64,000 nucleotides of DNA from SXNM01 sp964586155. GTDB taxonomy: Bacteria > Myxococcota_A > UBA9042. The stretch lies in NCBI GenBank assembly GCA_964586155.1, contig CAZPHC010000001.1, positions 1 through 64,000 on the forward strand, read 5' to 3'. The stretch's first letter is position 1, and each line of letters starts with the position of its first letter. A program made the translations under genes and the position numbers. The notes beneath the pieces were generated by a model that was not told the DNA's origin, did no database searches, and saw nothing but the letters and a program-made list of their open reading frames with translations. This document shows positions 16,024 to 28,000 of this stretch, one piece after another.

Positions 16024-16968
16024 TTGAGCAAGCGAACGATTGGGCAGGACCTGGAGCCGCAGCCGCGCTCGTCATCGACGCGGATCGGCGCGGCGCACGC
16101 TGCCGTCGGCCGGGCCTGGCTGCTCGGCGCGCTGGTCGCCGTGATGCTCGGCTCGCTCGCCGGCTGCAACCGCCAGGCGCGCGAGATCGTCGGCCTGATC
16201 AACGACGCCGTGACGCTGATCGAGCAGGGCAACAGCATCCAGGCGCGCGGCAAGCTGCAGGCCGTGCTCGAGCTCGACCCCAACGATCCCGACGCCAACT
16301 ACTACCTCGGCGTGCTGAAGCTGCGGGACGGCGACCCGGCCGACGCCGTGCCGCTGCTGACGCGCTCGATCGCCGGCGATCCGCTGCGGCCGTCCGCGCA
16401 CCTCGACCTGGCGCAGGCCCACTACGAGATGGGCGCCGACAAGGCCGCGGCCGAGGCGCTGCAGGCGCTGTTCAAGCTCGATCCGGGCGATCCGCGTGGC
16501 CATACCCTGGCGGCGCGGCTGGCGATGCGGGCCAACTCGCGTCCGGCCCGGGATCGCGAGCTGCGCGCCGCCATCGAGGGCGACCCCGGCCACGCGCCGG
16601 CGTACCTGCTGCTCGCCGAGCTCTACACCGAGGTCGGCGCCTACAAGGACGCCCTCGACGTGCTCAACGAAGGCCTGAAGTTCTGCCCCGACGAGGTCGC
16701 GCTGCAAGAGTCGCTCGGCCTCGCCTGGCTCGCCGTCGGCCGCCCGGATCGCGCCGCCGAGGTCTTCGCCATCGCGGCGCAGAACGCCCGGGCGGATTGG
16801 ACGACGCATATCAACCACGGCGCGGCGCTGGTGCAGACCGGCGATCGCGCCGGCGCGGCCCAGGCGATCGAGCGCGGCCTGCTGATGGGCCGTGGCCGTG
16901 GCGACAAGGCGGCGCTCGAGGCCGCCGCCAAGACCCTGATTCGGCTCAAGCGCAGCATGAAGGACTAA
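16024..16968 (+). CDS. TPR-repeat lipoprotein (GltE/AglT-like)
   Basis: A 314-residue lipoprotein. The signal sequence ends in LAGC (Cys48) and six or seven TPR units follow (for example LELDPNDPDANYYLGVLKL and LAELYTEVGAYKDALDVLNE). The start is a TTG at 16024 with GAGG eight bases upstream, overlapping the end region of the previous gene by context; an upstream ATG lies inside that gene. GltE (AglT) of Myxococcus is a TPR lipoprotein of the same motility complex, so the assignment agrees with the two genes before it, although TPR proteins are too divergent to be sure. Predicted location is the periplasmic face of the outer or inner membrane. Confidence 0.8.
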   Translation: MSKRTIGQDLEPQPRSSSTRIGAAHAAVGRAWLLGALVAVMLGSLAGCNRQAREIVGLINDAVTLIEQGNSIQARGKLQAVLELDPNDPDANYYLGVLKLRDGDPADAVPLLTRSIAGDPLRPSAHLDLAQAHYEMGADKAAAEALQALFKLDPGDPRGHTLAARLAMRANSRPARDRELRAAIEGDPGHAPAYLLLAELYTEVGAYKDALDVLNEGLKFCPDEVALQESLGLAWLAVGRPDRAAEVFAIAAQNARADWTTHINHGAALVQTGDRAGAAQAIERGLLMGRGRGDKAALEAAAKTLIRLKRSMKD

Positions 16969-16969
16969 G

Positions 16970-17003
16970 TCCGCAGCGCGCAGCTGCCCGGCTGCGCAGC
17001 GGA
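16970..17003 (+). terminator. Hairpin after the Glt-like operon
   Basis: Immediately after the TAA of the TPR gene, GCGCAGC and GCTGCGC form a seven-base stem around TGCCCG, extended by TCCGC/GCGGA after a small bulge. There is no T run, so it may be a terminator or a transcript-stabilising structure. It separates this operon from the microcompartment genes. Confidence 0.45.
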
Positions 17004-17034
17004 CCACCGGGCAGGGGTCGCGGAGGAGGCTGGC

Positions 17035-17370
17035 ATGTTTCTCGGCAGGGTCGTCGGCACCGTCATCGCGACGCGCAAGGTGGAGGGCCTCGACGGCATC
17101 CGTCTGTTGCTCGTCGTCCCCGTCGACAGCGAGGGGCGCGACGTCGCCGGCCCGCTGGTCGCCGCCGACACGACCCAGGCGGGCGTCGGTGATCTGGTCC
17201 ACCTGACGGGCTCGCGCGAGGCCTCGTTGGCGCTGCCGACGCCGTTCGTGCCCGTCGACGCCGCGATCCTGGCGATCGTCGACTCGGTTGACGGCCGCGC
17301 CGCGTCGCCCAACGCCGCGTGGGCCGGCGCCGCCTACGACGCCGACGCGTCGAGCCGAGGTGCCGCATGA
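17035..17370 (+). CDS. EutN/CcmL-family microcompartment vertex protein 1
   Basis: A 111-residue protein of the BMC-P (bacterial microcompartment vertex) family. It begins MFLGRVVGTVIATRKVEGLDG..LLLV, followed by a GRDVAGPLVAADT block and a GVGDLVHLTGSREAS loop, and then PVDAAILAIVDSVD. This matches the pentamer-forming beta-barrel fold that caps the vertices of polyhedral protein shells. It has an Ala-rich C-terminal extension beyond the usual 90-100 residues. GGAGGAGG lies five bases before the ATG. The stop overlaps the start of a second member (ATGA). No shell hexamer gene is nearby, so the protein must join a shell encoded elsewhere. Confidence 0.9.
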   Translation: MFLGRVVGTVIATRKVEGLDGIRLLLVVPVDSEGRDVAGPLVAADTTQAGVGDLVHLTGSREASLALPTPFVPVDAAILAIVDSVDGRAASPNAAWAGAAYDADASSRGAA

Positions 17371-17663
17371 TCCTCGCGCGCGTCGTCGCCCCGGTCGTCT
17401 CGACCATCAAGCATCGCTCGATCGCCGGCCAGACCGTGTTCGTGATGCAGCCGGTCGAGGCCGACGGCCGTGACGCCGGCGCCGAGTTCCTGGCCGTCGA
17501 CCACGCCCAGGCCGGCCCCGGTGATCTCGTCGTCGTGCTGCGCGAGGGCGGTGGCATCCGGCAGATCTTGGGATCGTCGGACTCGCCGATCCGCGCGCTG
17601 ATCGTCGGCGTCGTCGACGCGGTCGAGGTCACGGCCAGCGACGCCAGCGGAGCCGCTGGATGA
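17367..17663 (+). CDS. EutN/CcmL-family microcompartment vertex protein 2
   Basis: A 98-residue second BMC-P protein, clearly homologous to but divergent from the first (MILARVVAPVVSTIKHRSIAGQ, FLAVDHAQAGPGDLVVVL, PIRALIVGVVDAVEV). The gene overlaps both neighbours by ATGA. The tandem pair implies either a heteropentamer or two vertex types in one shell. Haliangium ochraceum has a comparable satellite pair of vertex genes separate from its main shell locus (recalled, not checked). The position directly before an aldolase gene suggests that shell and enzyme act together. Confidence 0.9.
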   Translation: MILARVVAPVVSTIKHRSIAGQTVFVMQPVEADGRDAGAEFLAVDHAQAGPGDLVVVLREGGGIRQILGSSDSPIRALIVGVVDAVEVTASDASGAAG

Positions 17664-18370
17664 GCGGTCGCACGATCCATCGCAGCCACGGCACCGACCA
17701 GAGCCAGGCGCAGCTGCGCCGGGAGCTCTGCGCGGCCTCGCACGAGCTGCACCGCCGCGGCTGGGTCGCCAACCACGACGGCAACGCCTCGATCCGGCTG
17801 CCGGCCGGGCGGGCGCTGCTGACGCCGACGGCGCTGAGCAAGCGCGTCATCAGCGAGACCGACCTCATCGTCGTCGACAGCGCCGGCAAGGTCGTGCAGG
17901 GCGCGCGCAAGCCGTTCTCGGAGTGGGCGCTGCACAAGGTCGTCTTCGCCGCACGGCCCGACGTCGGCGCGGTGATCCACGCCCATCCGCCGTCCGCCAC
18001 GGCGCTGGCGGTCGCAGGCGTCGAGGTCGAGCCGCGCATCCTGGCAGAGGCCATCGTCTCGATCGGCGATCGCGTGCCGATGCTGGCCTACGCGCTGCCC
18101 GGCGCCGCCAGCCAGGAGCGGGCGCTGGCCGAGGCCGCCGTGGGCTACGACGCCGTCACGCTCGAGCACCACGGCGTGCTCGCTTGGGGCGACGACCTCG
18201 AGATGGCGCTGCTGCGGCTCGAGCTCGTCGAGCACCTCGCGACCATCGCGCTGCGCTCGCTGCCGCTCGGGCGGCTGCGCACGCTGCCCGACGCCGACGT
18301 CGCCGAGCTGCTGACGCGGCGGACCCGCGCTGGCCTCGGCCCGGCCGCCCGCGCCGCGCGCAAGGCCTGA
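17660..18370 (+). CDS. Class II aldolase/adducin family protein, probably microcompartment cargo
   Basis: A 236-residue protein of the fuculose-phosphate aldolase type. It has GNASIR (residues 41-46), the catalytic Glu in PFSEWALH (Glu88), the zinc ligands HAH (His107, His109) and LEHHGV (His170 or 171). Such enzymes cleave sugar phosphates such as L-fuculose-1-phosphate to dihydroxyacetone phosphate and an aldehyde. In planctomycete-type microcompartments they feed lactaldehyde to enclosed dehydrogenases. The start lies in an ATGA overlap with the second vertex gene, which ties it to the shell. The Ala/Arg-rich helical C-terminus could be an encapsulation peptide, but that is only an inference. 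Confidence 0.88.
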   Translation: MSGRTIHRSHGTDQSQAQLRRELCAASHELHRRGWVANHDGNASIRLPAGRALLTPTALSKRVISETDLIVVDSAGKVVQGARKPFSEWALHKVVFAARPDVGAVIHAHPPSATALAVAGVEVEPRILAEAIVSIGDRVPMLAYALPGAASQERALAEAAVGYDAVTLEHHGVLAWGDDLEMALLRLELVEHLATIALRSLPLGRLRTLPDADVAELLTRRTRAGLGPAARAARKA

Positions 18371-18387
18371 TCGCCCAGGAGCCCTCG

Positions 18388-20088
18388 ATGCCCACGACGT
18401 CGCCGCAGATCGGCCCGCAACTCCGGTCCGCTCGGGCGCTGGCCATCGCCTTGGGCTTGCTGGTGGCGCTGGTCGTCAGCGGCTGCGGCGGCGTGCAGCG
18501 CGCCGGCGGCCGGGAGGGTCGCTGCACCATCCTGACGACGAACGACTCCGAGGCGCACTTCGACGGCGAGCGCGTCCAGCTCGACCCGCTGCGCTACGCC
18601 GGCACGATCGCCCGCATCGCCGCGCGCAAGAAGGCGCTGCTGGCCGAGCAGCCGGCGGGTGTGCTGCTCGTCAGCGCGGGCGATGTGCTGCAAGGCCGCT
18701 ACATGGACCGCAGCGACGCCGACCGCAGCCGCGCGGCCCGCGAGTCGTGGTTGATCTACGAGGCCGCGGGCTACGACCTGGGCACGCTCGGCAACCACGA
18801 GTTCGACGCCGGCCCCGCCGTGCTGCGCGACGCCTTGCTCGGCCTGACGCGCTACCGCATGGTCGTGAGCAACCTCGCCGACGACAGCCCGACGCTCGAC
18901 AACCGCGACGGCAAGCTCTGGGATCGCACCGCGATCCGCACCTGCGGCGGCCTGAAGATCGGCTTCTTCGGCCTGCTGACGCCGTCGACCCGCAGCATCA
19001 GCCAGTTTGGCGACACGCGCTTTGCCGACCCCGACGATCCGATCGTGCCGGCGGCGCAGCGGGCGGTGGCGGCGCTGCGGGCCCAGGGCGTCGACCTGGT
19101 CGTCGGCCTGACCCACCTCGGCGTCGAAGGCGACGTGGCGCTGGCGCCCAAGCTGCCGGGCGTCGACGTGCTGATCGGCGGCCACTCGCACACGCTGCTG
19201 ACCAAGGTCAAGACGGTGGGCGCGACCTGGATCGTGCAGTCCGGCCAGCGCTTCTCGCACGTCGGCGAGCTGACGCTCGTGGCCACGCCGGCTGCGCCCG
19301 GCGCCGCCCGCGCGCTGGATCGCGACGCCTCGTCGTGGCGCGTGGTGGCGGTGGACCAGAGCCTGCCCGAAGACGCCGAGACCGCGGCCAAGATCGAGTC
19401 GCTGCGCCAGGGCTACGTCCGCGAGCAGGTCATCGGCAAGCGCTCGGTGCCCTGGGCGCTGCGCGGCTGGCAGCGCAAGCTCTACGGCAAGCGCGTGGCG
19501 CGGGCGCTGTGGCGCTACGCCGGCGCGCACAACGCTGCGGGCAAGCCCATCGACGCGGCGATCTTGAACTCGGGCGGCCTGCGTTCGGCGCAGATCTACC
19601 CGCCGGGGCCGGTGACGAACTTCGAGGTGCGGGCGATCCACCCCTTTGGCAACCGCCTGGTGGTGGTCGAGTTGGACGGCGAGACGCTGCGCGACGTACT
19701 CGAGCACGCCTGCACCGGCGGCCACCGCGACGCGGCGGGCGAGCGCATCGAGGTCTGGGGCTTGTCGTTCCGCTGCGACACGACCAAGCCGGGCGTGCGT
19801 TACGAGATGGTCGACGGCCGCGCCGGGGCGATCACGCAGCGCGGGATGCGCGTCGCCGACGCCTTGGTCGGCAGCAGCCCGCTCGTGCCGGCCAACCGTT
19901 ACCGCGTCGCGGTCAACGATTACCTGGCGCGCGGCGGCTCCGGCTTCACGGTCTTCGCCCGCGGCGACCGACGCTGCATCGACGGCACCAGCTTCGACGC
20001 CGACGCCTGCAAGTCGTCGCCGACCATCGCCGCCATCGTCGAGGCAGGGGTGCGCGACGAGAGCTTCGACGAGCCGCTGCCGGAGTAG
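18388..20088 (+). CDS. 5'-nucleotidase/UshA-family metallophosphatase lipoprotein
   Basis: A 566-residue lipoprotein (lipobox VVSGC, Cys33). The N-terminal calcineurin-like metallophosphatase domain has TTNDSEAHFDG, SAGDVLQG, GTLGNHEFDAGP and the GGHSHT loop. The C-terminal 5'-nucleotidase domain has ILNSGGLRS and the substrate-binding segment NDYLARGGSGFTVF. The first metal motif reads TNDSEAHF rather than the common TNDxHG. It would hydrolyse nucleotides or similar phosphate esters at the cell surface, probably for nucleotide or phosphate scavenging. AGGAG precedes the ATG at 18388 by seven bases. It lies 17 bases after the aldolase gene and may be co-transcribed with it. Confidence 0.92.
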   Translation: MPTTSPQIGPQLRSARALAIALGLLVALVVSGCGGVQRAGGREGRCTILTTNDSEAHFDGERVQLDPLRYAGTIARIAARKKALLAEQPAGVLLVSAGDVLQGRYMDRSDADRSRAARESWLIYEAAGYDLGTLGNHEFDAGPAVLRDALLGLTRYRMVVSNLADDSPTLDNRDGKLWDRTAIRTCGGLKIGFFGLLTPSTRSISQFGDTRFADPDDPIVPAAQRAVAALRAQGVDLVVGLTHLGVEGDVALAPKLPGVDVLIGGHSHTLLTKVKTVGATWIVQSGQRFSHVGELTLVATPAAPGAARALDRDASSWRVVAVDQSLPEDAETAAKIESLRQGYVREQVIGKRSVPWALRGWQRKLYGKRVARALWRYAGAHNAAGKPIDAAILNSGGLRSAQIYPPGPVTNFEVRAIHPFGNRLVVVELDGETLRDVLEHACTGGHRDAAGERIEVWGLSFRCDTTKPGVRYEMVDGRAGAITQRGMRVADALVGSSPLVPANRYRVAVNDYLARGGSGFTVFARGDRRCIDGTSFDADACKSSPTIAAIVEAGVRDESFDEPLPE

Positions 20089-20114
20089 CGCCGCGGCAGC
20101 GACGTCACCGATGG

Positions 20115-21260
20115 CTACTTCTTGTTGCCGCGCCGCGCCTCTTCGGCCTGATCGAGGATGCGCTTGGCAGCGCGGGCGATGACGCCCGAGACCTCGCGGC
20201 TCTTGCTGACTTCCTTGATGTCGCGGGCCTGCAGCGTGCGCAGGAAGCCCATCGACAGCGGCTGCGGGCATTTGGGGTTCAGCACCAGCGATTTGCGCAC
20301 GCCGTAGTCGCGGGTCCAGAACTTGTTGCGCGCGATCTGGACGAAGATCTCCTCGGACAACGCCTTGTTCATCGCGAACATGCGCACCTCGGGCTCGGTC
20401 AGGCGCGGCGACTTGAGCACCGCCAGCGAGACCATCTTCTTCGGGTCGCGGATCAGCAGCTTGCGCGCGTTGGCGTCGCCGACGACGGCGAGGCGGATCT
20501 TCTGCGAGACCGACATCTTCATGATCAGGGCTTGCAGGCTCGCGGTCGACATGTCGTCCGGCACCTCCTCGCCCTTCTCGATCAGCGCGATCTCTTCGGG
20601 GGTCATCGCGTCCTTGACGCCGGCCAGCTGCAGCGCCGTCAGGAACTCGATCTCGCTCAGGCCGACCTTGCCGTCATCCTCGGCGCCGCGCTCGCCCAAG
20701 ATGGCGGCGCGCATCTCGATGTAGCCGGGGATGTGGTCGAGCTCGGCGTTCTGGCGCACCGCGAACTCGAGCAAGTTCTGCACCTGGCCGGGCGGCGCCT
20801 TGGGGTTGAAGAACAGCGCCTCGATGATCGACGGCTCGGCCAGGCAGCGCACCGTGTTGCGCGCGATGTCGGTGCAGACGTTCGAGTTGCCCACGCCCGC
20901 GAGGTAGATCAACGTCGTGTCGGCGACCGAGCGGTGGACGACGATCTCCGAGAGCGCCGGATGCTCCGCGGCGACGGTGCGGGCGATGGTGTCGAGCACG
21001 GACGGGTGCAGCCTGCCGCGCGCCACTTCGCGCATCGTCTCGGCCGGCATCGTCGCCAGCGTCTCGCGTGCCGCGCTGCGGACCTCGGGCTCCTCGGCGT
21101 GGGCGAGCAGGGCGATGGTCGGCACCAGATCGTCGGGGGCCGCGGGCAGCAGGCCCTTGGCGATGCGCACGCGCACTGGGGTCGGGCGGTCGAGCAGCGG
21201 CTTGTGGGCTTCGACGAGGGCGTCGATCGGGACGACGAGCGCTGCGGTCAAGGTGGTCAT
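20115..21260 (-). CDS. HEAT-repeat-like helical protein of unknown function
   Basis: A 381-residue soluble protein, all helical in appearance, with repeated segments resembling HEAT or DUF2336 repeats (LVEAHKPLLDRPTPVRVRIAKGLL, HAEEPEVRSAARETLATMP, SVSQKIRLAVVGDANARKLLIRDP are examples, each under one repeat). There is no signal peptide or membrane segment. The ATG at 21260 has GAGGAG about eight bases upstream; an upstream start 22 codons earlier lacks support. Members of this type are frequent in myxobacteria with no assigned role, perhaps as scaffolds. The C-terminus is Lys/Arg-rich. It converges on the 5'-nucleotidase gene with 26 bases between. Confidence 0.75.
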   Translation of the reverse strand: MTTLTAALVVPIDALVEAHKPLLDRPTPVRVRIAKGLLPAAPDDLVPTIALLAHAEEPEVRSAARETLATMPAETMREVARGRLHPSVLDTIARTVAAEHPALSEIVVHRSVADTTLIYLAGVGNSNVCTDIARNTVRCLAEPSIIEALFFNPKAPPGQVQNLLEFAVRQNAELDHIPGYIEMRAAILGERGAEDDGKVGLSEIEFLTALQLAGVKDAMTPEEIALIEKGEEVPDDMSTASLQALIMKMSVSQKIRLAVVGDANARKLLIRDPKKMVSLAVLKSPRLTEPEVRMFAMNKALSEEIFVQIARNKFWTRDYGVRKSLVLNPKCPQPLSMGFLRTLQARDIKEVSKSREVSGVIARAAKRILDQAEEARRGNKK

Positions 21261-21395
21261 CGTTCGGTTCTCCTCGGACAGCGATCGCGGGCGCGACCTC
21301 GCTGCGGCATGCCCCCAGGGTAGCACAGCGCGCGCGCCGTGTGCCCATCCTCGCGGACTTGCGGGCCCGGCGACGTCTGGCCCCCAAGGAGAACG

Positions 21396-24997
<3,602 letters not shown>

Positions 24998-25016
24998 CGC
25001 GCCACCATAGCAGAAC

Positions 25017-25045
25017 GCCCCGGCCACGTCGTGCGTGACCGGGGC
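25017..25045 (-). terminator. Strong hairpin terminator after the 25086-29525 gene
   Basis: GCCCCGGCCACG and CGTGACCGGGGC pair around a five-base loop. In the minus-strand transcript the single mismatch becomes a G-U pair, giving a 12-bp stem followed by GTTCT. It lies about 40 bases after the stop of the giant lipoprotein gene and just before the start of the next one. Confidence 0.6.
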
Positions 25046-25085
25046 GTCCCGTTCCATCTGCCCCGCAGCCGGGGCCGGCCCAGCG

Positions 25086-28000
25086 CTACTTGGTCGCGCG
25101 GAGCATCACGTTGTCGATCGCGACGCCGGTGGTGGCGTTGGCGGTGCAGTCCACCGAGTCGAACTTGAAGATGATGCGCGCCGTCATGCCCTTGAGCGCG
25201 CTGACGTCCATCGTGAAGTGGCCCCACTTGCCGAGGCTGGTCTTCGGCACCGTCATCTTCACCGACTTGGGCGTACCGATCAGCACGAACTGCAGCACCT
25301 CGACCGTGAGCAGGTCGTAGGCGGTCGACGACTCGACGTCGAGGAAGGCGTCGAAGTCGAGCTGGAACTTGCCCCCGGTCGCGAGCGTGCTGGGGATCGA
25401 GAAGATCTTGCTCGTCGCGGTGCCGACGACCGAGGTCTTACCGGTCGGGCAGGTGTACTGGTACTTGCTGCTGATGTTGGCGTTGAAGTTGATGCTGGCG
25501 TTGGCCGACAGCGCCGTGATGCCGGTGTTGTCGATCGCCCAGCCCGCCGGGGTCTGGCTGTTGTTCAGCGTCCAGTTGGCAGCCTCGCCGGTGTGCACCA
25601 TGTCGGCGTAGACCGGCGCCGGGATGTTGTCGACGATGAGGTCGTCGACGAACCAGCCCGGGAAGGCGTTGCTCGCGCCGTCGATGGAGTCGAAGTTGAA
25701 GCGCAGACGCACCTTCTGGCCCTTGAACTTGGTCAGATCGATGGCCTCCCAGCGCCAGCCGGCCTGCAGCGCGCTGCTGTTGTCGAGCTCGACCTTGAGG
25801 TCGGCCGAGGTGCCCGAGAAGCCGAGGGCCGAGACGTCGATCCAGCGCTTGTCGTAGGTCGTCGAGGCTTCGCCCTGCGACCAGGACTTGAACCACATCG
25901 TGACGTTGCCCGTGGTCACGCCCGTGAGGTCGATGACCGGCGACATCGCCCAGCCGGCCGCCTTGGCCGAGCCGTTGGCGAAGTCCACGCCGTCGTTGAA
26001 GTTCAGGCTCTCGCCCTCGTAGCCGCCCGGGATGGCCGGGGTCTTGTCCATGGCCCAGACCGAGGCGTTGCCGGCGCTCGGCGCCGAGAGGTGCCAACCG
26101 CTGCTGTTGCCGGCGGCGAAGCCCTCTTGCCAGGTGCCCGCGTTGCTGACCTTGACCACGGCGCCGGCGTAGACCGCCACCTCGTCGATGAACCAGCCCG
26201 GGGTGGTGTTGTTCTGCGCGTCGACCGAGTCGAAGCGGAAGCGCAGCTGGAACTTCTTGCCCTTGAGGCCGCTGATGTCGATCGTCTCGGCCCACCAGAC
26301 CTTGCTGTTCTTGGCGTTGTCGAGCACGACCGTCTGGGCGACCGTGACGAAGCCGTCGGTCGACAGCTCGACGTAGCGCTTGTCGTAGGTGCCGAGGGTC
26401 TCGACGCCGTTGTACGACAGGAAGGTCAGCGTCATGCTGCCCGTGACCGCCGTCGCGTCGTAGAAGTACTTGGCCAGCGCGGTGCCGCTGACGGACTTGC
26501 CGTTGCTGAAGTTCGTGCCGTTGTTGAAGTTCAGCGAAGCGCCGCCGGTGAGCGCACCCGGCACCGCCGGGGTCGCGTCGGCCTGCCACTTGACCGCCGT
26601 GTCACTGCTGGTCAGGTGCCAGTCCGCGTCGAGGTAGTTGATGCCCTCGATGTCCGGCACCTTGCGCGCCGGGCAGCTGTTGAGCGTGTACGCGCACTTG
26701 CCGGTCTTGGTGTCGCACGCGTCGTTGGTGCAGGGGTTGTCGTCGTTGCAGACGATCGGCTTGGCGACGCACGTGCCCTTGGTGTCACAGGTATCGCCGG
26801 TGGTGCAGGCGTTGGCGTCGTTGCACGGCGTGTTGGCCAGCTTCGGGAAGGTCGCGCACTTGGCGCCGATCTCGTCGCAGAGGTCCGAGGTGCACGAGTT
26901 GCCGTCGTCGCAGATGCGCGGCGCGCCCGAGGTGCACTTGCCGCTCTTGCAGACGTCCTTGTCGGTGCAGTACTTGCCGTCGTCGCAGGGGGCGGTGTTC
27001 ACGGTCGACTTGCAGCCCTGGCCGTTGACGCAGACGTCGTCGGTGCAGGGGTTGCCGTCGTCGCACTTGACCGGGTTGGCGCCGACGCACTTGCCCTTGC
27101 CGTCGCAGGCGTCGAGCTGGGTGCAGCTGTCGTTGTCGTTGCAGGCCGTCTTGGCCGCCTCGGGCTTGCTGGTGCAGACGTTGTTGGCGCAGCTGTCGAC
27201 GGTGCAGGGGTTGCCGTCGTCGCAGCTCTTGCCCACGCCGACGCACTTGCCGGCGGCGTCGCAGGCGTCACCCGTGGTGCAGGCATTGCCGTCGTCGCAG
27301 GCGGTCTTGGCCGCGACGTTGGTGAAGAGGCAGCCCTTCTTCGGGTCGCAGGTGTCGGTCGTGCAGGGGTTGCCGTCGTTGCAGGGCGCGATCGCGGTGC
27401 CCGAGCACTTGCCGTCCTTGCACACGTCGTTCTCGGTGCAGACGCTCGCGTCGCTGCACTTGACGGTGTTGTTGGTGTGGCCGCAGCCGGTCTTGGGGTC
27501 GCACTTGTCGGTCGTGCAGATGTTGCTGTCGGCGCAGCTGACGTTGGTGCCGGTGCACTTGCCGTCGGTGCAGTTGTCGTTCTCGGTGCAGGCGCTGCCG
27601 TCGTCACAGGCCTTGGCGCTGTTGACCGCGACGCAGCCCTTCTCCTTGTCGCAGCTGTCCTCGGTGCACGGGTTGCCGTCGTCGCAGTTCGGCGCGGTGG
27701 CGCCGGCGGCGCAGGCGCCGTCCTTGCAGGTGTCCTTGAGCGTGCACGCGTCGCCGTCCTCGCAGGTCGCGGTGTTGGCCTTGGTCAGGCAGCCCTTGGC
27801 CTTGTCGCAGCTGTCGTCGGTGCAGGGGTTGCCGTCATCGCAGGCGACCGCCGTGCCGTTGCAGGCGCCGCCCTTGCAGGCGTCGGCCGAGGTGCAGAGC
27901 GAGCCGTCGTCGCACGCCGTGGCGTCCGCCAGGTTGACGTGGGCGCACTTGCCGTCCTTGGCGTTGCAGCTGTCGTCGGTGCACGAGTTGTCGTCGTTGC

